Assembly (NCBI RefSeq): GCF_003261635.1
Contig: NZ_QFXK01000092.1
Span: forward strand, 1 to 64,000
DNA: 64,000 nt
Reading direction: 5' to 3'
Source: Kribbella monticola
GTDB lineage: Bacteria > Actinomycetota > Actinomycetes > Propionibacteriales > Kribbellaceae
Part shown: in pieces, positions 46,342-59,898 of the stretch
Layout: each line of letters opens with the position of its first letter
How positions within the stretch are numbered: the first letter of the stretch is position 1
Notes under the pieces: model-generated
What the model saw: the letters and a program-made list of their open reading frames with translations, nothing else
Told to the model about the DNA's origin: nothing
The model's database searches: none
Position numbers and translations under genes: made by a program

Positions 46342-46854
46342 TCAGTCGTCGAGTTCGGCGAGGGCTTTGCGGGCTGCTTCCAGTTCGGCTTCGAGGGCGG
46401 CGACCTTGGCGGCCTGCTGCTCGCGGGCGGCGTCGATGACCTCGTCGATCGGGCCGGACAGGTCCTCGTGCAGCTCCTTGGCCGCGCGGGAGACGGCCGC
46501 GGCGGCGACCAGCAGGTTCTTCGCGATGTAGCTGTTGCCCTGCTTGAGCTCGGCCTTCCACTCGCCGTCGGCGGTGCCGGTGACGGTCAGGGTGAGCTCG
46601 AGGGTCTTGGTCTTCTTCGGGGCGGCCTTCTTGGCCGGCGCCCGCTTCGGCTTCTCGGCCACCGGAGCCGCCGGCTCGACGTCGGCCTCAGCGGCGGCGT
46701 CGGCATCGTCGGCGACCGGCGCGGAGACGGCTTCCGTTGCCGTGTCAGCAGCTGACGTGACAGCTTCCGCTGTGTCGGCAGGACTGTCGATCACCGCGTC
46801 GGGAGTGTCGACGACGTCGGTCTGAGCTTCTACTGCAAAGGTGTCTACAGTCAT
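46342..46854 (-). CDS. Hypothetical protein: acidic Ala-rich, Lys/Pro/Ala linker, C-terminal coiled coil
   Basis: 170 residues from ATG 46854, chosen because GGGAGA precedes it and the further upstream start lacks one. Residues 1–70 are acidic and Ala/Thr/Val-rich; 75–92 is a basic PKRAPAKKAAPKK linker like that of histone-like proteins; 93–120 is a beta-rich piece (LELTLTVTGTADGEWKAELKQGNSYIAKNLL); 121–170 is a coiled coil ending AKVAALEAELEAARKALAELDD. It recalls the actinobacterial DUF6319-type proteins. Function unknown. Confidence 0.7.
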   Translation of the reverse strand: MTVDTFAVEAQTDVVDTPDAVIDSPADTAEAVTSAADTATEAVSAPVADDADAAAEADVEPAAPVAEKPKRAPAKKAAPKKTKTLELTLTVTGTADGEWKAELKQGNSYIAKNLLVAAAAVSRAAKELHEDLSGPIDEVIDAAREQQAAKVAALEAELEAARKALAELDD

Positions 46855-46968
46855 CGTTGCGGCGATCTCCCTGAGTAACAATGTCCCCGCCGGAGCGGGC
46901 TGGCGCTGAGAGTGTATTAGAACACACGTTCGACCCCCAGCGCCAATCGCCTCGCCGCAACGCGAAGG

Positions 46969-48411
46969 TCAGGCCGGCTGCTCCTTGCGATCGCCCGACC
47001 AGTCCAGGTGGAACGCACCCTCACGGTCGATCCGGTGGTACGTGTGCGCCCCGAAGAGATCGCGCAGACCCTGGATCAGCGCGGCGGGCAGTCGCTCGGC
47101 GCGCAGCCCGTCGTAGTACGAAAGCGCCGCGGAGAAGCCCGGAGCCGGTACGCCGGCCGTCGCGGCGGCCGCGACCACGCGACGCCAGGCGTCCTGTCCG
47201 CTCACGACGGCGTCCTTGAAGTAGTCGTCCACCAGCAGCGACGGCAGGTTGGCGTCGCGGTCGTACGCCTCCTTGATCCGGTCCAGGAAGCGGGCCCGGA
47301 TGATGCAGCCGCCGCGCCAGATCGTCGCCATCGCACCCAGGTCGATGTCCCAGCCGTACTGGTCCGAAGCGGCCCGGATCGCGTCGAAGCCCTGCGCGTA
47401 GGCGACCAGCTTGGACGAATACAGCGCGTGCCGCACATCCTCGATGAACGCGTCCCGATCGACGTCCAGCTTGGCGTCCGACGACGGCCCGGCCAGTACG
47501 CCGGCAGCAGCCTGCCGCCGTACGACGTCGCCTGACAGGGAGCGGGCGAACACGGCCTCGGCCATGCCGCTGACGGGAATGCCCAGGTCGAGCGCGACCT
47601 GGACAGTCCAGCGACCGGTGCCCTTCTGCTCCGCCTGGTCCAGTACGACGTCGACGAACGGCTGCCCGGTGGACTCGTCGACCTGGCTGAGCACCTCGGC
47701 GGTGATCTCGATCAGGAATGACTCGAGGTCGCCGGAATTCCACTCGCGGAACACGTCGGCGATCTCGGTCGCGCTCAGGCCGAGCACGTGCCGAAGTAGG
47801 TCGTACGCCTCGGCGATCAGCTGCATGTCGGCGTACTCGATGCCGTTGTGCAGCATCTTCACGAAGTGGCCGGCGCCGTCGGGACCGACGTGCACGCAGC
47901 AGGGCTGATCGCCCACCTGCGCGGCGATCTTGGTCAGCATCGGCTCCAGGGCGGAGTACGCGAAGGTCGATCCGCCCGGCATGATGCTCGGTCCGTTCAG
48001 CGCGCCTTCCTCGCCACCGGAGACGCCCGCGCCGACGAAGTGCAGACCCTTGGCCTTCAGGGCGTCCTCGCGCCGCCGGGTGTCGGCGAAGTGCGCGTTG
48101 CCGGCGTCGACGACGATGTCGCCCTCGTCCAGCAGCGGTACCAGTTCCTCGATCACCGCGTCGGTCGGCTCGCCGGCCTTGACCATGATGATGATCTTGC
48201 GCGGCTGCTCCAGCGCGGCGACCAGCGCGGGCAGGTCGTCCGCCGCGGTGAACTCGCCTTCGTGCCCGAACTGCTCGATCAGCGCGTCCGTGCGGGCCTT
48301 GGACCGGTTGTGGACGGCGACGCGGAAGCCGTTGCGGGCCAGGTTCCGGGCCAGGTTGCGGCCCATCACCGCGAGACCGGTGACAGCGATCTGGGCTGGA
48401 GCTGAACTCAT
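46969..48411 (-). CDS. gnd: 6-phosphogluconate dehydrogenase, decarboxylating (NADP)
   Basis: 480 residues, the long form. GLAVMGRNLARNLA binds NADP; GAGVSGGEEGALNGPSIMPGG and HFVKMLHNGIEYADMQ hold the catalytic Lys and His/Asn residues; GTGRWTVQVALDLG and RGGCIIRARFL are family hallmarks. It makes ribulose 5-phosphate and NADPH. The ATG is preceded by GGAGATTTC. Divergent from the GH172 fusion gene by 190 bases. Confidence 0.96.
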   Translation of the reverse strand: MSSAPAQIAVTGLAVMGRNLARNLARNGFRVAVHNRSKARTDALIEQFGHEGEFTAADDLPALVAALEQPRKIIIMVKAGEPTDAVIEELVPLLDEGDIVVDAGNAHFADTRRREDALKAKGLHFVGAGVSGGEEGALNGPSIMPGGSTFAYSALEPMLTKIAAQVGDQPCCVHVGPDGAGHFVKMLHNGIEYADMQLIAEAYDLLRHVLGLSATEIADVFREWNSGDLESFLIEITAEVLSQVDESTGQPFVDVVLDQAEQKGTGRWTVQVALDLGIPVSGMAEAVFARSLSGDVVRRQAAAGVLAGPSSDAKLDVDRDAFIEDVRHALYSSKLVAYAQGFDAIRAASDQYGWDIDLGAMATIWRGGCIIRARFLDRIKEAYDRDANLPSLLVDDYFKDAVVSGQDAWRRVVAAAATAGVPAPGFSAALSYYDGLRAERLPAALIQGLRDLFGAHTYHRIDREGAFHLDWSGDRKEQPA

Positions 48412-48559
48412 GAAATCTCCTGCGGAGTGAGTGCTGGAAGCTGCGTGCGGAACCAGTCTGTCGCCTCGGGCAACCCCGCCCTCCAGCGGGTGACCACCTG
48501 CTGGAACACGTTTGCCCTTCCGGCGCCGAGGGATTGCCAGCGTCCGGCAACGGTGGTAG

Positions 48560-53374
<4,815 letters not shown>

Positions 53375-53384
53375 GCTCGTCGAC

Positions 53385-53918
53385 GTGACCATCCCGACCT
53401 TGGATCCTCGTCGTACCGCCTTGATCCTGATCGATCTGATGCCGCGCATCGTCGCGCTGGACACGGCTCCGCTGTCCGGGCCGGCCGTGCTCAAGCGCTG
53501 CGTCGCGCTGGCCGAGGCGACCCGGGCCGTCGGTGGGCTGGTCGTGCACGTGCGGGTCGAACGCCCGAACGTGACCGTCCAGCCCGCCGGGAGCGAGCTC
53601 GCACCCGAACTGGACCCGCAGCCGGGCGACATCGAGATCGTCAAGCAGACGGTCGGCGCGTTCCACCGGACCGGCCTGGACGACGCGCTGCGCACGCACG
53701 ACATCGAGACCGTCGTCCTCGGCGGCATCGCGACCAACTTCGGGGTCGAGTCGACCGGCCGGGCGGCCGACGAGCACGGGTACCGCACGATCTACGTCAC
53801 GGATGCGATGACCGGGCTCGACGCGCACGCGCACGACTTCGCGGTCTCCTACATCTTCCCGCGCTTCGGCGAGACCTGCACCGGCACGGAGTACGTGGCC
53901 GCACTCGGCCGGCGCTGA
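53385..53918 (+). CDS. Isochorismatase-fold protein lacking the catalytic cysteine
   Basis: 177 residues from the GTG at 53385, ten bases after the previous stop. The cysteine-hydrolase fold is clear, with Asp17 (LILIDLMP) and Lys87 (EIVKQTVGAF). At the position of the nucleophilic Cys the sequence is GIATNFGVEST, with Gly120 in its place. Cysteine-less members such as PhzD hydrolyse vinyl ethers by Asp/Lys chemistry, so activity is possible but not as an amidase. Its last 70 bases overlap the convergent NmrA-like gene. Confidence 0.85.
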   Translation: MTIPTLDPRRTALILIDLMPRIVALDTAPLSGPAVLKRCVALAEATRAVGGLVVHVRVERPNVTVQPAGSELAPELDPQPGDIEIVKQTVGAFHRTGLDDALRTHDIETVVLGGIATNFGVESTGRAADEHGYRTIYVTDAMTGLDAHAHDFAVSYIFPRFGETCTGTEYVAALGRR

Positions 53919-54751
53919 TCAGCACAGCGGAAGAGCGCGGCGTTCTCCTGCGTCCACTCCTCCAAGGTCCGCGGGGCATGCCCGGTGACCGTTTCGACCG
54001 TGTCGGTCACCGTGGTCTCGTCGACGTTGCCGTCGGCAAAGAATCCCTCGATCGCACTCGCGTACTGTTCCGGCATCGAGGCGAACAACTCCGCGTGGGA
54101 CTCCTCCCGGCTCAGCTCCCGGGCGGTCAGATTGCGGCCGAGCGCCCGGCCGAGGATCTCCACCTGCTCGGCGGGCCGCAACGCGACAGGCCCCGTCAGC
54201 CGGTACGCCGTACTCGCGTGCCCGTCGTCGGTCAGGGCCCGGACGGCGACGTCACCGATGTCGCGCGGGTGGATCGTCGAGATCGGCACGTCGGGGAACT
54301 GAACCCGGACCTCGTCGCCGGCGCGCAATTGGTCCAGCCAGCGCAGGGTGTTCGACATGAAACTGTTGGGCCGCAGGAACGTCCACTCGAGCCCGGACGC
54401 CCTGACGGCCTGCTCGGCAGCGAGGTGGTAGGCCGCGACGGCGTTGTCCGTCGACTTGCCGACCACCGAGCTGCTCGACAGCAGAGCGACCCGCCGTACG
54501 CCGGCCTCGACCGCCTTGGCCAGAAGCTCTTCCACCCGGTCGTAGCCACTCAGCAGGAAGATCCCCGAGACGCCGGACAGCGAATCGGCGAAGCTGTCGG
54601 GCTGATTCAGATCGCCGTACACCGGCTCGATACCGTCCGGCAGCTGCACCGCCTTACGCACCAGCGCACGCCCCGGAAGCCCCGCCGCGGCCAGCGAAGC
54701 GACCACCGCGCTCCCTGCGTTTCCGCTCGCGCCCGTCACCAGAACTGTCAT
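53849..54751 (-). CDS. NmrA-like NAD(P)-binding protein
   Basis: 300 residues. VLVTGASGNAGSAVVASLAAAGLPGRALVR is the atypical SDR nucleotide-binding motif; LLSSSSVVGKS and LRPNSFMSNTLRW follow, as in NAD(P)H-quinone reductase/NmrA proteins (QorB-like). Either a quinone reductase or a redox sensor. Homology seems to end at EWTQENAALFR; the last 23 residues lie in the 70-base overlap with the convergent gene and are probably an unconserved tail. Confidence 0.8.
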   Translation of the reverse strand: MTVLVTGASGNAGSAVVASLAAAGLPGRALVRKAVQLPDGIEPVYGDLNQPDSFADSLSGVSGIFLLSGYDRVEELLAKAVEAGVRRVALLSSSSVVGKSTDNAVAAYHLAAEQAVRASGLEWTFLRPNSFMSNTLRWLDQLRAGDEVRVQFPDVPISTIHPRDIGDVAVRALTDDGHASTAYRLTGPVALRPAEQVEILGRALGRNLTARELSREESHAELFASMPEQYASAIEGFFADGNVDETTVTDTVETVTGHAPRTLEEWTQENAALFRCADQRRPSAATYSVPVQVSPKRGKM

Positions 54752-54815
54752 CTCGTTCCCCTTTCCGGAGTCCAGCAAACACTGTCAGACGAAAGGTCCG
54801 GACGCGGGCGGCGCA

Positions 54816-56021
54816 TCACGTCGGTGGCGTCAGGCGATGCCAGCTGCGGGGGCCGGTGCGAAGGGTGGTGGGATCGGTCAAGGTGACCAGCTCGTCGGGG
54901 TCGGTCAGCTTCGTGCCGTCGAGCCAGACGGCGCCCTGATGGATCAGGCGGCGGAGTTCGGAGTTGCTCGCCGTTGGCCGGGCCGCCTTCAGGAGGTGGA
55001 GCAGGGTCGCCGGGATCGCGTCGATCGGGACCGCGGGGATGTCGGCCGGCTCTTCGCGCTGGCTGAAGACGCTGGTGAAGGCGTCCTGTTCGGTCCGGGC
55101 CGCGCCGGCACCGTGGTACCGCGTGACGATCGCCGAAGCGAGCCGGAGTTTGGCGTCCCGGGCCGGTGGACCGCCGAGTTCCGCGGCATCGCCCAGGGCA
55201 GCGACCGTGTCCAGCGGGAGCTCGGTGTAGACGCGGGCGTAGGTCTCGACCAGCGCATCGGGCAGACTCATCACCTTGCCGAACTTGTCCCGGGGGGTGT
55301 CGGTCAGCGCGATGAAGTTGTTCAGCGACTTCGACTGTTTGGGGCCGCCGTCGAGGCCCGGCGTGATCGTGCTCGTGATGACCACCTGTGGCGGCGCGCC
55401 CAGCCGTTGCTGGAAATGCCGGCCCATCTGCTCGTTGAACAGCTGATCGGTCCCCACGATGGTGAGATCGCTGCCGATGGCGAAACTGTCGTAGCCCTGC
55501 AGTACCGGGTAGATCAGCTCGTGCAGCGCGATCTCGCGTCCTTCGGCGACGCGGGTTCGGAACATGTCCCGCGCCATCAGCTGCGCGTGCGTCACCTGGC
55601 TGAACAGTTGGAGGAGCTCCGCGGTGTTCATCGAGCCGAACCACTCGGAGTTGCGGCGGACCTCGAATACATCCGGGGTGGTTCGCAGGACGAGCCCGAC
55701 CTGCTCGGTGAAGGCGGTCGCATTCGCCTCGATCTCGCTGGGCGTGAGCACCGGCCGGGTCTCGGAACGGCCGGTGGGATCGCCGATCCGGGTGGTCAGG
55801 TCCCCGAGCAGGAAGACGACCTGATGTCCGAGATCCTGGAGTTGGCGCATCATCCACAGGTTCACGGCGTGGCCGAGATGCAGGAACGGCGCGGTGCAGT
55901 CGACGCCGTACTTGATCCGCAACGGCCGCCCGGAGGCGAGTCGCTCGCGCAGGTCGGCCTCGCCGACGATGCTGTCGGTGGTACGCCGCAACCGCTCGAT
56001 CACGGCGGAAACGTCGGGCAT
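54816..56021 (-). CDS. tyrS: Tyrosyl-tRNA synthetase
   Basis: 401 residues. Class I synthetase: KYGVDCTAPFLHLGHAVNLWMM contains the HIGH-like HLGH, and GGPKQSKSLNN is the KMSKS loop variant. The tyrosine pocket region YDSFAIGSDLTIVGTDQLFN is present, as is a C-terminal S4-like RNA-binding domain (LRRLIHQGAVWLDGTKL). The ATG at 56021 is preceded by GAGGAG at eight bases. This sequence type resembles the TyrRS-Z group, often a second copy. Its 5' leader has regulatory-looking helices. Confidence 0.88.
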   Translation of the reverse strand: MPDVSAVIERLRRTTDSIVGEADLRERLASGRPLRIKYGVDCTAPFLHLGHAVNLWMMRQLQDLGHQVVFLLGDLTTRIGDPTGRSETRPVLTPSEIEANATAFTEQVGLVLRTTPDVFEVRRNSEWFGSMNTAELLQLFSQVTHAQLMARDMFRTRVAEGREIALHELIYPVLQGYDSFAIGSDLTIVGTDQLFNEQMGRHFQQRLGAPPQVVITSTITPGLDGGPKQSKSLNNFIALTDTPRDKFGKVMSLPDALVETYARVYTELPLDTVAALGDAAELGGPPARDAKLRLASAIVTRYHGAGAARTEQDAFTSVFSQREEPADIPAVPIDAIPATLLHLLKAARPTASNSELRRLIHQGAVWLDGTKLTDPDELVTLTDPTTLRTGPRSWHRLTPPT

Positions 56022-56030
56022 GGCAGGGAT

Positions 56031-56201
56031 CTCCTCGCTCGAAGGAGGCAACCCAGTAGGTGCCTCCGGCAACGGAAAGAGGCAGGAACCGGACTGGTTC
56101 CTGCCTCGGAGGCTCTGGGTGTGGAGTGACGAGCGGGTACTACGAAACGCCGGCTCCTCCCAGAGCCGGTCGATACTGCTGCACTGCTCGCTCGATCACC
56201 C
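56031..56201 (-). promoter_or_regulatory. Structured tyrS leader (attenuator or T-box-like)
   Basis: On the minus strand the leader can form: a long stem from 56189–56201 with 56124–56135 enclosing a GC hairpin (56150–56156/56163–56169) and an AGTA and TAC element; a perfect 12-pair hairpin (56079–56090/56096–56107, GAGGCAGGAACC) followed by TTT; and a hairpin 56044–56050/56061–56067 just before the ribosome site. GCCTCC at 56062–56067 can pair instead with 56107–56113, so two states exclude each other. A canonical T-box sequence (TGGNACCGCG) is not visible, so the class is uncertain. Confidence 0.4.
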
Positions 56202-56282
56202 GCCCAGGCTAACACCACCTGATCGCGGCGGGCACCGGGTTACCTCGGGCACGAAGAGGCGGCTGCGACTACGCTCGGTCAG

Positions 56283-56870
56283 ATGACGACGGAGCAGGTG
56301 GTCCTGGTGGACGACGCCGGACGCGCGATCGGGACCGAGGACAAGGCGACGGTTCACCACGCCGCGACGCCGCTGCACCTGGCCTTCTCCAGCTACGTCT
56401 TCGACGATCGGGGCCGCCTGCTGCTCACCCAGCGGGCCTTCACCAAGAAGACCTGGCCGGGTGCCTGGACCAACAGTTGCTGCGGTCACCCGCTCCCCGG
56501 CGAGCCCGCGGAACAGGCCGTACGCCGTCGGCTGGCGGACGAACTCGGGCTGGTTCCGGCGACCGTCGAGCTGGTCCTGCCCGCGTTCCGCTACCGGGCC
56601 GAGATGCCGGACGGGGTGGTCGAGAACGAGCTCTGCCCGGTCTTCCGGGTCGACTGCATGGATGATCCCGAACCCGATCCGGCCGAGGTCGCGGCGTACA
56701 AATGGGTGGACTGGCCGAGAGACGACGTACAAGCTGGGCTCGAAGCAGCCGTCGGGGCGGAACTCTCGCCCTGGTGCGTGCTGCAACTGCAGGAACTGAA
56801 GCGACTGGGCGAGGTGCCGGGGGAGTGGGCGGTGGCCGATCGGGCTGCGCTGCCACCCGCGGCACAGTAG
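56283..56870 (+). CDS. idi: Isopentenyl-diphosphate delta-isomerase, type I
   Basis: 195 residues of the Nudix-related IPP isomerase family. Active-site residues align with the Escherichia coli enzyme: Cys67 in TNSCCGHP, Glu116 in VVENELCPV, and metal ligands His25, His32, His69 and Glu114. It interconverts IPP and DMAPP for isoprenoid synthesis. Divergent from tyrS and followed ten bases later by the GNAT gene. Confidence 0.95.
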   Translation: MTTEQVVLVDDAGRAIGTEDKATVHHAATPLHLAFSSYVFDDRGRLLLTQRAFTKKTWPGAWTNSCCGHPLPGEPAEQAVRRRLADELGLVPATVELVLPAFRYRAEMPDGVVENELCPVFRVDCMDDPEPDPAEVAAYKWVDWPRDDVQAGLEAAVGAELSPWCVLQLQELKRLGEVPGEWAVADRAALPPAAQ

Positions 56871-56880
56871 GGCGGGAAAC

Positions 56881-57777
56881 GTGAGCGAGCTGTCGATCCG
56901 CGAGGCCATGACGGACGCGGACTACGAGCAGTGGCGTGAGGTCCGGATCGCGGTCCTTCCGTACGAGCGGTGCCCGAGCGTCGCCGAATTGCGCGACCTC
57001 GACAAGCCCGGGCGGTTGATGCTGCTCGCCGAGCGGGACGGGAAGGTCGTCGGCAACGGGATGTCCGATCAGTCGAACGAGACCGGCCGCGCAGCCGTCA
57101 TCCCGCGGGTGCGACCGGACGCGCGCCGGCAAGGCGTCGGTACGGCGTTGCTGCTCGCGCTCGCCGAGCATGCCGTTGCCCAGGGCTACCATCGGGCCGG
57201 CTGCACGGTGGACGATCCCGGTTCGGTGCTCTTCGCCGAGAAGTTCGGTTTCGCCGAGGAGAGCCGCCAGGTCGAGCAGGTCCGCCGGATCGGGGCCGAG
57301 CCCTGGCCCGCACCACCAGTGGGCTACGAAGTGGTTACCGTGGCCGAGCGGCCGGAACTGTGGCCGCTCGCCTACCACCAGGTCGCTCTCCCGACCTTCC
57401 CGGACATGGACATCCCCAGCCTGCTGAACGTCTCCGAGCACGACTGGGCGACCGAGTGGATGACCGATCCGGAAGCGATGTTCGTCGCCGTCGCCGGCGA
57501 GGAGGTGATCGGCGTCGCCGGCCTGCTGCTCGATCCGGACAAACCCGAACGCGCCGAGGTCGCCTACACCGGAGTACGCCGGGAGTGGCGCGGCAAGTCG
57601 GTCGCCTCGACCTTGAAGCGCTCGAGCATGGCCTGGGCGGCCGAGCACGGGATCACCGAGATCTACACCTGGACCCAACAGGGCAACGCGAACATGCGCC
57701 GCCTCAACGAACACCTCGGGTTCAGCTACGGCATCACCAGCATCGACGTCCGCGCGGCCCTTCCCCTCAAGGCCTGA
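56881..57777 (+). CDS. Double-domain GNAT acetyltransferase
   Basis: 298 residues with two GNAT folds. The N-terminal copy has the acetyl-CoA motif VRPDARRQGVGTALL near 76–90; the C-terminal copy has VRREWRGKSVASTLKRSSMAWAAEHGITEIYTWTQQGNANMRRLNEHLGF. Related tandem proteins include mycothiol synthase, but the sequence does not show its signature closely. Substrate unknown. GTG start. Probably co-transcribed with idi. Confidence 0.85.
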   Translation: MSELSIREAMTDADYEQWREVRIAVLPYERCPSVAELRDLDKPGRLMLLAERDGKVVGNGMSDQSNETGRAAVIPRVRPDARRQGVGTALLLALAEHAVAQGYHRAGCTVDDPGSVLFAEKFGFAEESRQVEQVRRIGAEPWPAPPVGYEVVTVAERPELWPLAYHQVALPTFPDMDIPSLLNVSEHDWATEWMTDPEAMFVAVAGEEVIGVAGLLLDPDKPERAEVAYTGVRREWRGKSVASTLKRSSMAWAAEHGITEIYTWTQQGNANMRRLNEHLGFSYGITSIDVRAALPLKA

Positions 57778-57779
57778 AG

Positions 57780-58781
57780 TCAGCCGGCCGAAGTCAGTTC
57801 GGTGAGCAGGTCAGGCCCTGTCCACGCTTTGCGGGGCCCCTGCTCGGCAGCGCGGATCAGCTCGACCAGCCGGGTGTTGACCGGTGCTGGGCGATCGAGG
57901 GACTCGGCCAGCCGGACGACCTCGCCGTTGATGTAGTCGATCTCTGTACGGCGGCCTGCTTGCAGGTCCTCCCACATCGAGGTCCGAGCGAGGGGATCGA
58001 TGGCCAGTGTCTTGCTCGCGAGGCGTTTGTAGATGAAGTCGGGCAGCCGGAGCAGCACGGGGAAGCGGTGTGGCGGGATCGCCATCAGTTGTGCGGGTTT
58101 GATCCCCGCGGCGTCGAGCAGACCGAGGGTCTCGGCCTGGGCCGCCGCCAGGCAGCGCCGGAACGAACGCTGGGACAACTCTTCCTTCAACGGCACGTCG
58201 GCCAGCGCGTTGATCGGATTGTTCAGGTTGAGCAACAGCTTCGCCCACTGCACCGGCAGGATGTCGCCATGCTGGGTGAGCGGCAGTCCGGCGGTCGTGA
58301 ATGCCTCGGCGTACGGCGCGAGCGCGGGATGCGCCTGGACGTCGAGCCCGCCCGATGTGCCCTGATGGAACGCGCCGCCACCGCGGTTGAGCACGTTGAA
58401 CGGAACCATCCCGGCCAACACCACCTGGTCGGGCAACCGCTCTCGCAGTACGTCGCCGTTGCGGATGCCGTTCTGGAAGCTCACCACGATCGCGCCCGGC
58501 TTCAGTACTGCGGCCAGCTCCTCGGCCGCCGTCGCCGTGGCCGCCGACTTGACCGTCACCAGCACCAACCCTGCGTCCGCCACGGCAGACGCAGCCGTTT
58601 CGAAAGCAACATCCCGGACGCTGAGATCCGCACCCAGGTAGTCGGTGAGGTGCAACCCGTGCTCGGTGAGCTCGTCGGCCATCCGCTGTCGCCCGACCAA
58701 CGTCACCGGCGTACCGGTGGCCGCCAGTCGTCCGCCGACATAGCAGCCGATCCCGCCGGCGCCGTACACCGCGATGCTCAC
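57780..58781 (-). CDS. Ketopantoate reductase family protein
   Basis: 333 residues from the GTG at 58781, which has GAGGAGGA seven bases ahead. SIAVYGAGGIGCYVGGRLAATG binds NADPH; VKSAATATAAEEL and FQNGIRNGDVL follow; the C-terminal ApbA/PanE domain has the catalytic lysine in VQWAKLLLNLNNPINAL and the conserved YINGEVVRLAES. It may make pantoate for CoA, or be one of the related 2-dehydropantoate reductase paralogues. Convergent with the GNAT gene (two bases between stops). Confidence 0.87.
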   Translation of the reverse strand: MSIAVYGAGGIGCYVGGRLAATGTPVTLVGRQRMADELTEHGLHLTDYLGADLSVRDVAFETAASAVADAGLVLVTVKSAATATAAEELAAVLKPGAIVVSFQNGIRNGDVLRERLPDQVVLAGMVPFNVLNRGGGAFHQGTSGGLDVQAHPALAPYAEAFTTAGLPLTQHGDILPVQWAKLLLNLNNPINALADVPLKEELSQRSFRRCLAAAQAETLGLLDAAGIKPAQLMAIPPHRFPVLLRLPDFIYKRLASKTLAIDPLARTSMWEDLQAGRRTEIDYINGEVVRLAESLDRPAPVNTRLVELIRAAEQGPRKAWTGPDLLTELTSAG

Positions 58782-58926
58782 CCGGACATCCTCCTCGCTC
58801 GGAAGGTCCGACAGTACGTCAGCGGCGGCCGGGTGCCGGGAGCCCATCGGTCCCCCTCCCGTCGATGGACTCCCGGCCGCGCCGACGGACCGGCCGCCGT
58901 GGTGGCGCCGGCCGGTCCGCCGGACA

Positions 58927-59886
58927 TCAGTGCAGCCGCACCCGCGGGTCCAGTACGGCGTACACGACGTCCACCAGGATGTTCGCGACGACCACGGCAG
59001 CCGAGGCGAACAGGACGATCCCGATGATCACCGGCAGGTCCTGCTGGTTGATCGCGGTCACCGCGGTCTTGCCCAGCCCCGGCAGGCTGAAGACGGTCTC
59101 GGTGACGACCACGCCACCGACCAGCTGGCCCAGATCGATCCCGAACTGGGTGACCACCGGCGTGAGCGCGCTGCGCAGCCCGTGCCGCACGATCACCCGG
59201 CGCTCGCGGATCCCTTTCGACCTCGCCGTCCGGATGTAGTCCTCGCCGAGCACATCCAGCATCGAGCCACGGGTGAGCCGGGTATAGGTTGCCGCGAGCA
59301 ACAAGGCCAGTGCCAGCCACGGCAGCACCATGTGCTGCAGCCAGGTCACCGGGCCCTGGGAGAAGGGGCTGTAGCCGCCGGCCGGGAACCAGGTGTAGCC
59401 GGCCAGCGTGAGCCGGAAGTACAGGAAGTACAGCAGCAGCAGGCCGAGCAGGAACGATGGGAACGAGTAGAAGAACAAGGCGAACAGGGTGAGTCCGCGG
59501 TCGGCGAGCGAGCGCGGATGGACCGCGGAGATCACTCCGTTGAACACCCCGAGCAGCAACCACAGCACCGAGGCGCCGAGCGCGAGCGACACCGTCACCG
59601 GCAGCGCCTGCCCGATGATCGTCGTGACCGCGACCTGGTGGTAGTAGTCGTAGCCGAGATTGCCCTGGACCGCGTTCTCGACGAAGTGCAGGTACTGCTT
59701 CCAGATCGGCAGGTCGAGCCCGAGCCGGTGCTTGATCAGCGCGATCGTCTCCGGGGTCGCCTGCCGGCCGGCCAGCGTCTGCGCGACGTTGCTAGGGGCA
59801 ACGAAGAACAGCCCGAAGACAGCCAGCGTGATCAGCCAGAGCACGAGAATGCCGTGGCCGAGGCGACGGAGCAGGAACACAGCCAT
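58927..59886 (-). CDS. Peptide ABC transporter permease (DppB/OppB type)
   Basis: 319 residues, six transmembrane helices. The first helix (LGHGILVLWLITLAVFGLFFV) and the periplasmic loop are followed by the EAA motif EDYIRTARSKGIRERRVIVRHGLR, which docks to the ATPases. Third-to-last in a five-gene operon transcribed toward lower coordinates; 12 bases separate it from the DppC-like gene. Confidence 0.92.
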   Translation of the reverse strand: MAVFLLRRLGHGILVLWLITLAVFGLFFVAPSNVAQTLAGRQATPETIALIKHRLGLDLPIWKQYLHFVENAVQGNLGYDYYHQVAVTTIIGQALPVTVSLALGASVLWLLLGVFNGVISAVHPRSLADRGLTLFALFFYSFPSFLLGLLLLYFLYFRLTLAGYTWFPAGGYSPFSQGPVTWLQHMVLPWLALALLLAATYTRLTRGSMLDVLGEDYIRTARSKGIRERRVIVRHGLRSALTPVVTQFGIDLGQLVGGVVVTETVFSLPGLGKTAVTAINQQDLPVIIGIVLFASAAVVVANILVDVVYAVLDPRVRLH

Positions 59887-59898
59887 GGGACACCTTCC

